Origin: Drechslerella dactyloides
Taxonomy: Eukaryota > Ascomycota > Orbiliomycetes > Orbiliales > Orbiliaceae
Length of the DNA: 64,000 nucleotides
Assembly: GCA_020064725.1 (NCBI GenBank)
Contig: JAGTWJ010000017.1
Coordinates: 1,426,001-1,490,000, forward strand
Direction: 5' to 3'
Position 1 is the stretch's first letter; each line of letters opens with the position of its first letter. Shown piece by piece: positions 44,297-56,882 of the stretch. The notes under the pieces are model-generated. The model did no database searches, was not told the DNA's origin, and worked only from the letters and a program-made list of their open reading frames with translations. Both the position numbers and the translations under genes were made by a program.

Positions 44297-46274
44297 CTAT
44301 TTGAGGGCAGGAGCCTTGATACCGAAATTCGCGAGGTAGGCCTTCTCTTTCTCAACCTGGGCTTTGATGGCAGCCTTGATGTGATCCGGCTGGCTTTCAT
44401 AGATTGAAGGATCAACAGACATCAGGCCCCTGCCCTCGCCAGTGACATAGTCACCAGGCGCAAAGTTCATCGTAGTCGAAGGAGTGACAGTCCGGTATTC
44501 GACGACGTACGCAGTGTTGCGTGGGTACTTGCGCTGCTCATGAGGAGCGGAGGAATCCAAGAACTCCTCTGGAAGAGGCAGAGTGTCCGACATCTTCTCC
44601 CACTTGGCAACAGATGGCTGCATATGCGCAGGGTAATGCATCATGTTGGTGTGTGGCTCGTATATCCCGTTGAGTGTGCGAGCGCGGTGGTCTCCTAGAA
44701 GCTTATTGTACTCGCTGCGAGATCTCAGCGTCAGCAATTGATGAATCAGGACTTCCACTCAAGGAGAAACGGTTGGCAGCTTACGCAGTGTTGGCAGCAA
44801 CCTCGGCCATCCAATTCTCAGACGTGAGCTTCTTCTTCTTCGGGTTGTTGACCGTGAACAGGCCCCCAATACCAGACGTCTTGACTTCAGGGATTGCGGG
44901 CGCGGTATTGTGGTAGACGGAGCTGGCACCGTGCCATGCAACGTACTGGTTCTGATTGTAAGGCTGGCCGGGGGGAGGCAGACGATCCTCCGGGTCGGCA
45001 ATCTCGCCCTCAACGTCACCGCGTTCTCTAGCAACCTGCTCGTAGTAATCGTCGGTGATCTTTCGTCCCCCCACGATCATACGGGCCCCGAATTCGCGGA
45101 AGACGGAGCGAGCAGTACAGACACCAATCGCACGGCCTTTGTAAGAATGCGGTATAATATTGCGATTGATGAGGTCAAATTTCTCCTCTTCATTGCAGAT
45201 AATCTTGTAAAGCTGCTTGTGTCTTTGGAAGAAGAGGTACGAATCACGGAAACCAGCACAGCGAGCAGGTTCTGTCGACAACATGTACAGCTGCTCGCCA
45301 CGATTCATCATCGTGAATGTACGGCAGCGATACTGTCGTCCTCCAAGCAAATTCCCATCCTTGTCGACTTTCAGCTCGCCAGCCGGGTCTTCCGGGAGAT
45401 CTATCTCATTGTTCTTAACGGGTTGTTCGTTCCCAAACTTATCGCTGGGAACAGCCGTAGAATGAGACGGTCCACCACGGCCTCTGCCTCTACCGAGACC
45501 TGAAGACGGCCTGCCACGTCCTCGTCGGCGTATCATGTTTCCGGATGGCGAATCGGCTGCTGTTGGAGAGCCTGGTGTGGGGGTTTCAGCTTCGTCGAAA
45601 TCCTCAAAGGTGGGAGCCTCTGCGGCAACCGAGGCTCTCGGAGGTCGCCCTCGGCGTTTTCGGAGCTGGCTCGCGGGGGGTTCTTCAGAGCCTTCGGACT
45701 GCTCTTCTTCCTCGGGCTCTTCTTCGGGAGGTGGTGATTCGGGCGGAGGGGCTGCGCAGGATAGCGATTGTTAGATCGATTGTACTCAAGTAGCCAGAGA
45801 GTTATGCAGCGGGAGGAAGGGACGGAAAGATGAATGGACAATTGGAAGAGAAGATCGAAGGGATTCCTGATGGTGCATCGATGGCCGCATCGATGAGGTG
45901 GTGTGGATGGTGGAGGGAACAGGTTCGTGGGCGTGAGCGTTGACAATATATCGAAGACGCAACAGACTCCCACACACCACCCGACCAACCTGCCACCAAA
46001 CCCCCGACCACCTGCTGCCATCGTACTTCTCCTCTCCTTCATTTCCCCAGTCCAATTCCTAATCACCATGCATCCTCCCAACGTACGGGAAGCGGACAGA
46101 CGACGCGGCCGGGTTCCTTTCACGCGGGACCGCGTTTCCAAGACACGCAGCGGGAAGCTGAGACCTACATAGCTGTTTCTCTTTCTCTCGTTCCTTCTCT
46201 TTTTCCTTCTCCTTCTCCTTCTCCTTCTCCCGCTCCTCCTGCCGGGTCGACCGGCGCCTTGTCGGCGCGACCAT
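44297..46274 (-). CDS. RSC7: chromatin remodelling complex subunit Rsc7/Swp82 family
   Basis: Exons 46274-46169, 45751-44785 and 44714-44297 give 496 residues. The first intron is long for this window (417 nt, donor GTAGGT). The second is 70 nt. Rsc7 (Npl6) is a subunit of the RSC nucleosome remodeller. The N-terminus (MVAPTRRRSTRQ) leads into a Lys/Glu repeat tract, acidic and Pro stretches, and an AT-hook-like KRRGRPPRAS. A second basic Gly-Arg region precedes the family core (GRQYRCRTFTMMNRGEQLYM, then RHKQLYKIICNEEEKFDLI, and GVCTARSVFREFGARMIVGG). The conserved EYNKLLGD...YEPHTNMMHYP block starts exon 3. Exon 1 is the least certain part because it is mostly low-complexity. Confidence 0.88.
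46205..46230. repeat. hexanucleotide (CTTCTC)n in RSC7 exon 1
   Basis: About four near-perfect copies of the six-base unit on the plus strand encode a Glu-Lys repeat in the minus-strand RSC7 N-terminus. Copy number could vary between strains. Confidence 0.85.
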
Positions 46275-47709
46275 CTTGTTCCCGTGTAACGGAAGCGCGT
46301 CGGTCAGTAGAACGGTGCTGTCGGTAGATGAGGCGCGCTGGCTAATCGGTATCTCGGTAGTACTCTTATCTGGCGGCGGCGATCCCGGATGCGAGGTCGA
46401 TGGCGGTCGTCCGCGACGATGGAGCAGATCAGGATGTTGAACTGGGAAGAGTTTCAACAGCTGCGACAAGTTTGGCGTTCGCGGTTAGCTGCTCGCCAAA
46501 GCCTCAAGGGTCCGTCGTCGCGCGTGTTCCTTGCATGAAAGCCTGCGGTATGATTGGACCAAGCCATGGCGCCTCTGTGGCGTACCTCCCGCCAGGTTGC
46601 ACGATGCGGCGATGGTCATCCAGGCTTCAGATGGCTTCCGGAGGGGACGGCACTTCCCGTGAGCTTCATGAATGGTAGGGGAGGATGCGTAGATTATCAG
46701 CTCTTCAATGCGTAATACCCAAGAGTCTTGAGGCCGCCTGGGCTAATTTCGACACAAGTTTATCCGGACCATCGTATCTCGGAAGACGCTGCGCTGAGAA
46801 CGGGCGGACAGCCGCAATCCTGGCTAAATCATTCATGCCTGTCGCCGGTAACTTCTATGCGGGCCAAATCCCAGTATCTCCCACAGATATGACGATACCC
46901 GTGAAACATCGCGGGAGGCTGATCGTGGGTGCAATTCGCAGGCTCGAGCGGTCCTCCATAGCCTCATCACCTCGCCCGCCTGATCGCAGGTCGCAAAACA
47001 GGTGACCTACGAAATCTAGACTCAAAGAACAGAAAGCAAGCAAGGGCAATTGCTCCTCCTGCGCTTCGACCGCACGCATGCTGACCAAGATTATCGTAAT
47101 CTGTTCCGCTCCTCTGTCGCCAAGCCAGTTGTCAAAGACGCGGCTGGCAGTGTCGGGATTTATTTGATCCGCACGTCCAAACACCATCACCTACATCGCG
47201 TCCACCAGCTGCATTGCAGTGCATTCGAAGCTATACCGACGCGCATATTATACTCAAGACATGAACCAACAAGCATCTCGTGTTCTATCTGCGTGCCTCC
47301 CGCGAAGGCCGAGAACACTGACCCGCAATCGGGCTAAAATGAAAATTCTTGGAGCCTTCGCGTTTGAGAACACCCAGCCAATGGGTTGAATGCCCAGGCG
47401 AGATCTTCACCCGCCCGCCCTGGTCTAGAAGCACGCAAAGCAAGGAGGTCAAGATGCAGAGACTCCTGCCTGGCCCTCGTGCCCTCCTTATAAGCATGGA
47501 GGCCTGCAGCAGTTGATCTGCCGCAAAAAACGTGTCCAGCAGATTAGAATTCTGCTCTCACACTGTTGCTGTCGAATTTGACCCTGTGCTGTCGCATTCC
47601 TTTCTCCTGTCGCTCTTTTGGAGACGGACGTCGCGGAAGGTCAATTACATTTCTGTTTTCCAAAATAGAGGAGATCAGTCGCCATCAATATATATCAACG
47701 ACGGCAACG
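46275..47709. other. divergent intergenic region, 1.4 kb
   Basis: Carries the RSC7 promoter and the GMC oxidoreductase promoter. A TTATAA at 47489-47494 lies about 220 bp before the GMC start. The ORF upstream of RSC7 exon 1, open to 46469, includes an RGRPP motif but has no ATG until 46274. No other gene is recognised. Confidence 0.45.
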
Positions 47710-49618
47710 ATGCTGTTCACGCCCGTTGCAGTCGCTGTTTTAGCGTTTGTAATGTGCCCAGGGGGCTCGATGGCCGCCGCAATCCATTCGCGGGATGGCT
47801 CTGCGCCAGCTGCCACCTACGATTTTGTAAGTCAATTCCATCACACCGCCACATGGCATCCTATAAGGCTGATATTTGAGTCAGATCATAGTCGGCGGAG
47901 GCACTGCAGGCCTAGCATTCGCGACAAGGTTAGGGCAAAAGCTGCCAGCCGCCAAAATCCTCGTGCTTGAAGCTGGACCCGCCCCTCCGGCGAATGAACC
48001 AGGAATCAGCATTCCCGGACTCAAGGGCTCAACATTATTCGGCCCTTATGACTGGAAATTCCTGACCACTCCGCAAGAAAAGATCAACGGCAGAGTCATC
48101 GGTCAGAGTAGAGGAAGGGTGCTGGGCGGCAGCACCGCGCTGAACTTCATGGTCTGGGATCGCGCTGCGAAGGCCGAGTACGACGCATGGGAAGACATCG
48201 GCAACCACGGCTGGGCGTGGGGCACCATGCTGAAATACATGCTCAAGGTCGAGAACTATGTCAAGACCAGCAGCAGCATCGTCTTCGGGTTGAACAAAGG
48301 TGTCGGGACAGGCGGGCCCATACAGACAACCGTTGACCGAATCCAACCGCCTCAGCAGCTGCCATTCATCCCCACCATGAATAATCTAGGCATCCCGACG
48401 AACCTGGAGTCTCTTAACGGGAACCCAATGGGGGCGGTCTACCAGCCCAGCAACATCCGGGCGTCGAATTACACGCGATCATGGGCCCCGGAATATCTGT
48501 GGATAGCCGGCTCCAACATCCACATCGTAACGGACGCCACTGTGCAAAAAGTGAACCTGCAGCGTACCAGCAAGGGCCAACAGGCCACGGGCGTGACGCT
48601 TCAAGACGGCACCGTCTATACCGCGACTAAAGAAGTCGTCCTCTCCGCTGGCACCTTCCAATCGCCCCAGATACTGGAGGCAACAGGCATCGGTCAGACC
48701 GCTCTGCTCACCAGCGCTGGCATCAAACCAATCCTTAATTTGCCTGGTGTCGGTGAGAACCTCCAAGACCACATCTACGTGAGCGTGGCCTACCGGCTCA
48801 AGCCCGGTTTCACCTCCTTCGACTCCCTTACCACAAATGCCACCTACGCCGCCGAGCAGATGGCGCTCTATCAATCCGGGCAGCCCTCCGCCTTCGACTA
48901 CAACGGCAGCAACTTTGCCTTCCTCAACTGGAACCAAATCCTCGGCACTGACGCCTTCATGCTCAGGCTCGCCGCTCTCGCAGCCTTACCCACCAGCCCC
49001 GTCGACCAAACCAAGCTCTCATTCCTCACCAACCCGGCCATCAAAGCCGGCATCCCACAGGTCGAAGTCCTCTTCGCCGACGGCTACACCGGCACAAAGG
49101 GCTACCCCGCCGCCGGCAGCCCCGCATACGGCAACCAATACATCACCCTCCTCGGCATCCTCCAGCATTCCTTCTCCAAGGGCTCCGTGCACATCGACCC
49201 CTCCTCCCCATCCGCCCCCTCCCCGCCAATCATCGACCCAAACTACCTCGCGAAAGACTACGACAGCCAAGCAATGATCCAGATCGTCAAGTACCTTCGC
49301 AAAATCGCAAAAACAGCACCACTCAAAAACATCCTCGTCGGGGAGTACGAGCCGGGTCCAGCCGTGCTAACGGACGCCCAGATCCTATCATACGTAAAGG
49401 ACACCGTCTCAACGCTCTGGCATCCCATCGGCACGTGCGCAATGCTGCCCAAGGATAAGAACGGCGTGGTGGACTGCAATCTCAAAGTGTACGGCACCAC
49501 GAACCTGCGCGTGGTCGACGCGTCGATCATCCCCGTGCAGATATCAGCGCACATCCAGACGGCGGTGTACGGTATCGCCGAGCGGGCGGCCGAGCTCATT
49601 TCGAACGGCTACTCGTAG
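47710..49618 (+). CDS. secreted GMC-family FAD oxidoreductase
   Basis: Exons 47710-47826 and 47885-49618 give 616 residues, with a 58-nt intron (donor GTAAGT). The GMC family (CAZy AA3-like) oxidises alcohols or sugars with FAD, giving H2O2 or reducing quinones. The signal peptide covers about residues 1-23. The ADP-binding motif IIVGGGTAGLAFATRLG starts at residue 40 and the family signature GRVLGGSTALNFMVWDR follows. The second signature GTFQSPQILEATGIGQ lies near 260-275. The C-terminal catalytic His552 (WHPIGTCAM) pairs with His595 (SAHIQTAVYG). A His-His pair is typical of aryl-alcohol, glucose and related oxidases, where many other members have His-Asn. Exact substrate cannot be read from sequence. 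It probably assists extracellular biomass breakdown. Confidence 0.93.
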
Positions 49619-52165
49619 AATCGTGGGAGATCTTCGCTGGTTGCTATTAGCGTTTGAAAAGTCGCATCCACGTGCGCGTACATGTGTTACTTGCCTGCTA
49701 TATATGTAAATACCCAAATTGTAATTACATTCGCCGAAATATATCACAAGAGTCATATTGTCTCGTCTACCGGATTCAACGCAAGATGATCTCAGGCAGC
49801 AGATATAGAGTTTATGAATGAACACCGAATCCGTATGTAAAATTAGCAAGCCGGTGAGCAAGTGAACATTTAATCACTATCGAGGCATGCATGTTCCTTA
49901 GTCTCGGGGGCATGTCTCTGAAACCCGAAAGCGGAGGGAATTCGCGCTTCATCGAATGCTCGCCTCGCGCGTCGCCAACTCACGATTTGCCAGAATGCAA
50001 CATAAACACAGCTCACCGCAGCAATCGACTTTGAAATTTCAATTCCTCAACCTGCATTACACCTCCTGATACGTATATTTCTCGAAATTACACGCACATA
50101 AATACGTCCTGATTTGACTCCACCCACTCATCCGAATTCTCGATATTCCCAGTATTATTATATATGCACGTATCTGTATATATTCGCCTATGGAACTAGA
50201 ATATCCACCCACCCCTTCCGTCCCTCACATCATCCCTCCTGCGACCAACCCACCGTTACTCCAAGAACCGCATTCCACTCACCCATCTCCTGCCCTTGCG
50301 TCCCTCATGTATCCGCGCACACGCCGTCCCATTCCATTCCTCCAAAACATCGTTCCCGTTTTATATATAGATATATAAACTCAAAAAATTTAAAAACTGT
50401 AAATCGACGAAGGATTGAAGAACGGCTGAATTGAAAAGCTCGAAACAACGAAAGGGGCAAGAAAAATCGGTATATAAGCATGTAGATACCCACTCGATCA
50501 GGACATATACAAGTAGAAACAAGAAGGAAGTCAAGAAGATCCATACGCAACATCTCTCGTCTCTTACCTGGTTACATTTTCAGCTGCGTATACATCGAGG
50601 ATCATTAAGACAGAAGACTTCAAATGCCAGCTTTCGAATCATACATATGCATGAGAGCAAACATACGCACGGGGAATGGAGGACACGTCCGAAGAAACAT
50701 TTTTTGTATTTTCTTTCGCCAACGACAAGAACCTGTTCCTTGTGAGACCCGACGTATATATGAAAATATTGTTCGGGCCGCTTTTTTTGTGCTTTGGTTT
50801 TGTTTTTTGTCCCCGATAGATAGTAAACACGAATTTGTTGGTTTGTTCCAAATGTATAAACGGAGAAAAAAAGAAGAAAGGAAAGAAAGGTAAAAATCAG
50901 AGGAAATCTTTCATACAAGAAGACACAAGAACGAAGAAGGCCAAATAAAGAAAAGAGAACCAACGGTAAAATATGAGTTTGGGTATATATATAATGACTG
51001 TTCAAGAAACGAAAACAAAAGCGAAAGAGAACAGTTATCCGAGAAAAATGGCGTATTAAACTGTGAAATAATAGGAAAAAGAGTAAAGGCTAGTATATCA
51101 AAGTAAATCGAGAAAACCCCATCATGCATATCAGAAGGCAACTGCAGAAAGAAAGAAGTTTATCGAACCGTATGCAGAAAAATACACACTGAGATAATAA
51201 AACAAACAGGAAGAGCCAAGAAAGCAGAATGTACGAACAGAAAACACAGGAGATTCGTTAACGGACATGAACGACAAAGGAAGACAAAAAAACAAAAGGG
51301 AAGGTACTGGTAACTTTAATATCCCCTGCCTCCATTCGTAGATTTTTTTTGTAGCTACTGTGAAGCTAGCAAGTGGCGAAAGAAACAAGGACCGTCGCAA
51401 TCCTAAGCGCGTCGAAAGTCGAAGCATCCAAAGGCACCGACGTATGAGAAAAGAAGATAGGGAATAAATCATCCGCACAATACGCCGCATCGATAGTAAA
51501 AGTATTAAGAGAAAGAAAGATAGCAAGAACAAGGCTGTTAGAAAAAAGAAGAAAAGGACTCGCTGGACATGATCATGCATTGTAGTTATTCCAAAAAGAC
51601 AATCAACAAATGGAAGAAACCCAGTTCATCGAATAAAACGAAGCGAAAAGATAAAAGTCCAGAGGAGATACCCGAGTATGTAAGCTGGTCCCGTCGTACC
51701 GGAAATTGTCGTCGGCGGTAGGTGGCCTTGCGCTTCGGGCGTTTTGTCGACGCGTGTGTATGTGTTCGTCGCCGTAAGTCCAGACAATGCGGTATATTAG
51801 AACGATGACCTTGGGAAGGAAACGCTTGACACCGAAAATGAAGAAACCATTAAACCGGAACGTTGTAGTAAAAAAGTCCGAAACGAGAACTCGAAAAGAT
51901 AATTAACTCCGTGTAGAGAAAGGTAAGGCAGTTGAGACGATATCCGCAGATGAGAGCAAAAGAACAAGAAAGATCCAGGCAAAGTAAATAAGTAGCTTTT
52001 ATGTGACCGATTCGCTTTTTATCTTTTCCCCATGAAACCTGATGCGAAAGCAGATTGGAAGGCTTGAACAGACAGCAATCAATTTTTTTGTCGACAATGT
52101 TGTAGAACGCCGCAACGGATGGTGGTCTATCGTTGTGATCAATAAGAGAGTATATCAAAAAAGCT
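49619..52165. other. intergenic, 2.5 kb, purine-skewed
   Basis: GMC 3' flank, then from about 50380 to 51660 the plus strand is strongly purine-rich (for example 46 of 60 bases in 50881-50940). The minus strand is therefore CT-rich. No coding region is recognised. It may belong to an extended 3' UTR of the minus-strand cyclin gene or to a non-coding transcript. Confidence 0.45.
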
Positions 52166-53581
52166 TTAACCAACAACTTGTTGGCCGTAGCTCATGATAT
52201 AGTTGTTGCTCGGGAGCGTGTACATGCAAGGCGTCGCGAGCCTGCCATTAGCAGGAACGCAGTTCATGCAGTTGCACTGGGCCATCCATTGATGCATAAC
52301 CGGGTACATCTGGGACGAATGAGGCGGTCCGACATTCATCCGCGGCGGGTAAGACGGCTGCGGCTTTCCACCGAACTGGTTTGGCCAGTTCATTGGGAAT
52401 TCCCAGTTCGGAGTAGCCGGACCAGTCTCGGGGGCCGAGGGTGGAGATGGCTGACCCGATGAAGTCAGATCGGGGCACCAGTAGCCTCCATCGTTCATCG
52501 GACCCATATGATGCTGCTGTTGCTGTTGCTGCTGTTGATGGTGACGAAGACGATCTCCGATGTATCCATGCGGTAGAGCCGACTGTGGGTGCTGTTGCTG
52601 TTGTGGGGAGAAAGGCTGGATGAAGGAGAGTGTGTGGCGGCGGTTGTTGACGTTGGTGTTCAAAGGAGCGAGCACTGGTGCGTGGGCAACTTGTTTCTGA
52701 CTAATGAACGAGTCCCAAGACGCTTTCCAGGAGTCGAATCCAGTGTAACCAGGACGGGCGACGTGGAGTTGCCATCCGATGGCGGACAACCATTCAGCTT
52801 CGAGAGTGTTGAGTTCCGCAACCGGGAGACCGGTGACATCGGCCCAGGAGCGGTTCTGGAAGGTGTTGTCATCCAAAAACTTGCTAGCCAACAGAAGGGA
52901 GATTGTGCACAAGCGGTATAGCTGGCTAGTCCCCTTCAGCTGGTTAACCGGCGGGCACTTGTTCATTCTATGAGACAAGTAGTCCAGCGACAGGATAACG
53001 GTAGAGGATGGCAATCGGGTGGATTGCAGGATGGTGAAGACGAATTTCTTGAAGGCGCTGACGGTCTGTTGGCTCTGATGACCAGGGAGAATTCTATATC
53101 CAGAGTCAGTATCAACTTCGACAGAGGGAAAACTGTTTCCGATCACCACGTACATCCCAATGGCCATGGAGGTGACAAACTCAGCCATGTCTTCAATTTC
53201 GTAGTCAAGGACCTGGGCAACTCCTCCGGTTGGCTTGTCCTCCACCTTGGCAGGGGCGGACTTGTTGGCATCGTTCCGGTGGTTCCAGGGCATCTGCATA
53301 TTCTCATCCGGCTTGATGCCGTTCAGAGGCGGCAGGGTATTGCAGTCGTTGTACGAGCCGTTGCTGCCAGGATGGGGGAGACCGGGAGGATACTGCATGC
53401 TCTGCTGCCTGTATCCGAGATGGAATTGCGGTGCATGATTGTATCCATCATAGCCGGATTTCTGGTCGTGAAGGCCGTAAGGAAGGTTGTTGGGACCCAT
53501 TGGGTACTGATGAGAGTAGTACATGGGTTCGGGTGGCGTGATTGGAAGCCCTGGAGGAGGGCGGGCGTAGAACGAAGGCAT
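52166..53581 (-). CDS. Pho85-type cyclin, CLG1-like
   Basis: A frame of 471 residues from the ATG at 53581 (MPSFYARPPPGLPITPPEP). An in-frame ATG at 53761 would add 60 less characteristic residues. Features: a Pro/Tyr/Gln-rich N-terminus, then a cyclin box (about 125-290) with DMAEFVTSMAIGMY, FVFTILQSTRLPSSTVILSLDYL, YRLCTISLLLASKFLDDNTF and WADVTGLPVAELNTLEAEWL. The segment ASKFLDDNTFQNRSW is a hallmark of Pcl/Clg-type cyclins, which activate the Pho85 (PHO-type) kinase. A poly-Gln tract flanked by His follows, and the C-terminus is Pro-rich with CNCMNC. No clear intron is needed. The gene is isolated in a large non-coding region, suggesting extended regulatory control. Confidence 0.85.
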   Translation of the reverse strand: MPSFYARPPPGLPITPPEPMYYSHQYPMGPNNLPYGLHDQKSGYDGYNHAPQFHLGYRQQSMQYPPGLPHPGSNGSYNDCNTLPPLNGIKPDENMQMPWNHRNDANKSAPAKVEDKPTGGVAQVLDYEIEDMAEFVTSMAIGMYVVIGNSFPSVEVDTDSGYRILPGHQSQQTVSAFKKFVFTILQSTRLPSSTVILSLDYLSHRMNKCPPVNQLKGTSQLYRLCTISLLLASKFLDDNTFQNRSWADVTGLPVAELNTLEAEWLSAIGWQLHVARPGYTGFDSWKASWDSFISQKQVAHAPVLAPLNTNVNNRRHTLSFIQPFSPQQQQHPQSALPHGYIGDRLRHHQQQQQQQQHHMGPMNDGGYWCPDLTSSGQPSPPSAPETGPATPNWEFPMNWPNQFGGKPQPSYPPRMNVGPPHSSQMYPVMHQWMAQCNCMNCVPANGRLATPCMYTLPSNNYIMSYGQQVVG

Positions 53582-55639
53582 GAGGGATGAAAGAAGGAGG
53601 CGAACAGGAACAGCAGAGGGCGAACGGGACTTTGCTCCGTTCGCGACTTCGCTGGAGACCGAAAAAAAAGAGCTGTTAGCCCTGACTGAGACTCGCCGCG
53701 AGGTAAACGTCACTGCGCGAGGCGGCTGCGTCACGACTTTGACAGTGCTCGGCAGGATCATCTCCTCGCGCTCGGGGGTCAGCGATCAGGCGAAAATGTA
53801 CTTACCAGTTCCTAAGTTTGACTTCCTATGGGGGCGGTGTCACCTGGGAAAGTCGGCTTTCCGAGGTGAATCTAGCGACGAGATGCTGACTCTGACACAA
53901 AAAAAACGACAGGCAGTAATAGATGTACACTGAACAAAAGACGAAGTCTATACGAGAGAACCAGAACCGTTAAACCGAAAGGGGAATCAGAGCAAAGAGG
54001 TATATCCGTGAAGTATTAAGGCAAAGAAAGAAACAAGAGCTTTTGTTGAGGTTACGGGTCTGGAAGACGGAGAGAGAAAACTGGTCGGAGAGGGAAACCG
54101 GCTCCTGCAGTACACAGAGGTTGACCAGCGAAAATGGTAGGCGAGAGAGGACCGGAGCAAAGGCGCTCCAACGGTCGAGGGAGGAGGAAGAAGACTTAAT
54201 GCCGTACGACAAGCATCCAGATGTGATTGTCAATGATCTGGCTCCAGCTGGGTGGAATCCAAGTGTTCTGATACGGGTTTTCGTTGAGGCTGTGTGTCCA
54301 AAAGTTAGGTAGTAGTATTTGCTGATGGAAGACGACAGCCAGATATCGCGAACAGTGGCGGCTTTGGTCGGTGCAACGGTGAGAGATCCGAGAGGAAATA
54401 CTTAGTTAAAAGCTCCACTGCTCGGGCAGCGAATTGCGACTGTTCGGGATAGTGTATGTTCCGTCACAAAAGGATCCGGATGGCTGGCAAAAGAGAGACT
54501 TCTTTTCGATGGCAAAAAGTTAAACGCTTACGAGCGAGCAGAAGAGAGCGAATTTTCCGAAAGCACCCAAAAGAAAATAAAGAGACGTCCGAGGGATGTA
54601 GTTATTATGGGTATCAAGAGTGGCTCGGGGTGGAGGCGAGGCAAATTCTAGCGTTTGGCGTCCGGTGAATGACTGGGCTCGTGAAGGGCCGAGAGAATAG
54701 TGCGATGGGCGGCCGTTCGGTCTCGTTATAGGCGATATCGAGCGTGGGCGAGAGTTTTTATCGTCGGAGCGAAATATTACCGCCAAAAATGACCTCGTCG
54801 CAGTAGGATGTAAAACAAAATAGCCGGCTTCAGAAATGCAAGAAATGGAGTATGCGTGTATGTCTCTGCCAAACTGAACTGATGTGGCCGTTAAAAGCAG
54901 ATGACAATAGATGCTCGTCGGATCCGGGCCGGTAGGGCTTGCAGTTCGAACGTCGGCAGAAGAAATAATAAACAAGAGAAGCGGAAAAGAAGAAAAGCCG
55001 GGCAAAAGTGTAGACTCAGTTGGGTTGGACCGATGGAGAAGAGAGAGGTACCGGGGGCTGTGTCTGTTTTCAGTTCGCCAGGTTTCCTGCAGCGCAGTTC
55101 TGCGGTGTTTCGTCTGGGTGATTGGTGGGTGGTACGTCTGTCTGTGTCTTGGTTGGTGGTATCCGCGATGGCGATGCAGCAAGGCAATGAGATGGAATAT
55201 TACGACGAGTGAGTATAAAGGGGAGATGGGGAATTAGAATCCTTGATTGAACGTCCTCCACTCGGTGAATGCGTCGATGAGCGTCCAGACCAAGTTGGTA
55301 TCTGCCGGGTATTACTCCAAGTGAATGGGTTTTCTCGAAGGACGAAGGACGGGGAATCGTATGGGATGGGGAGGGCGAGGAAGGTTGTTGTTAGGCTCGA
55401 TGGACTCCAGGTATCAAAGCTAGACTGACGAGCAGGACGATTCGACTGTACGGGCAAGGCGAGACAGAGATCGAATCGACGAGAGAACCGGCTGTCTGTT
55501 TGTCGTCGTCAAAGGTCCGAGAGGAGCGATGGGAGGCGACCAGGAGCAGAAACGGGAGTTTGGGGAGAGTTTTGTCGTAGGAAGCAGCGGTCGACAAGTG
55601 ACACACGCACACACGCAGGCACGCACTGGAGTGAGGGCG

Positions 55640-55669
55640 AGTGAGTGAGTGATGAGTGAGTGAGTGAGA
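55640..55669. repeat. (GAGT)n microsatellite
   Basis: Imperfect tetranucleotide run of GAGT units with one interrupted copy, in the gene-poor region upstream of the cyclin gene. Confidence 0.85.
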
Positions 55670-55980
55670 GCGTGAGAATGGGAGGGAGGGAGGTGAAGAT
55701 GATGGAGAGAAGAAGGGCGAAGAGGCGGAGGAAGAAGAGAGGTCAGGCTGGGGGGGTGGTGGTGGGAGGGGGTGTGGTCAAGGCAGGAAGGGGAGGGAAG
55801 GGTCCTTCCTGACTTTTGCTTTTAGGGAGAGATGGGGAGCGATGTGTTGCGGTTTGCGGGTGCCGGCCGGGCAGGCAGGACGACGTTTCTACTATTCTGC
55901 TTTGGCTGGGCGGGCAGGCCAGCCGGCTCCGTTTGGCTGGCAGGCTGGCCACCGCCAAATGGGGCAGGGAGCCAAACACC

Positions 55981-56032
55981 AGACACACGCACACACACCA
56001 CACACACACACTTCCTCACTCACACACTCACG
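55981..56032. repeat. (CA)n-rich tract
   Basis: ACACAC-type repeats with G and T interruptions, followed by CACT/CTCA repeats. Confidence 0.85.
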
Positions 56033-56830
56033 CACTCTCTCACCATCACACCGCTGCACACCACCACCACCATTACTCCGACGGCCTGCACCCAATAGGT
56101 TGCTGCGACTAATGGGAACTGCTAAAATAAACCCAGCGGCCAGATGGAGAGCACCAATGTACCACCACCCCAGTGCTATCCCCAATTCGAGCCTGGTTTG
56201 GGGGGTGGGTGCCAGGGTCGGGAGGAAAACCCAGCAGTGACAGCACCAGCGGCCTCCAGTTAGAAACCGCGCCAGCCAGCAACCCAGCAACCACCACCTC
56301 CAGCGGAGAGGCAGCAGGCGAGCAGAAGGAGGAGGACGAAGCAGGAGCAGGAGGGATGCCACCCGCCTGCTGCTTTAGCTTGCAGTCTGTTCCCTGTTCT
56401 TGCTTGTGTGAAAAAGGGCAAGGCCTGCTGGCCTAATGCACGACAATCAGCAGGCAAACGAATAAGAAATGAGAAACGAACGGACGAGCAAATTACCAGC
56501 AGTTTGACCGTGGCCAGCCAGCCTGAGAGGAAAGGGAGGGAAAAGAAAACAGCCGGACGACTGCGAAAAAGCAACCACGTTGCACCTCCAATTTCGACGG
56601 CCGATCTTGTCAGTCAGGCCCAGCAGAGGAGACAGGCGAGATATCAAGATTATTCCTGGCTGGAGCAAAAAGTGGTGTGCAGAGCACTGGCAGCGCTCGT
56701 CCAGCTGCGGCATCTGATTCGTGCCGCTGGCAAAATTGCCCGATGTTGGAAATTCTCGACATCACGACGCCGACGACACCACCTTTGCGTAGTTGTTCCT
56801 CGCCGCCTTGAATCAATCCGCTTTTGCTGA

Positions 56831-56882
56831 ACCGGCCGACCGGCCGACCGCCTGGCTGGCTCGCTGGCTGGCTGGCTGGCTG
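56831..56882. repeat. (ACCGGCCG)2 and (CTGG)n tracts
   Basis: Two copies of an eight-base GC-rich unit at 56831-56846, followed by a CTGG tetranucleotide run (56852-56882) with one interruption. Confidence 0.85.

Noticed and set aside
53058..53160. A possible 56-nt intron in the cyclin gene (GTGGTG...TATAG)
   Set aside because: Its length is not a multiple of three and would break the otherwise open frame that continues through the cyclin box.
53581..53761. Upstream in-frame ATG extending the cyclin by 60 residues
   Set aside because: The added residues lack the Pro/Tyr composition of the family N-terminus; the start at 53581 begins with a better N-terminal sequence. Not excluded.
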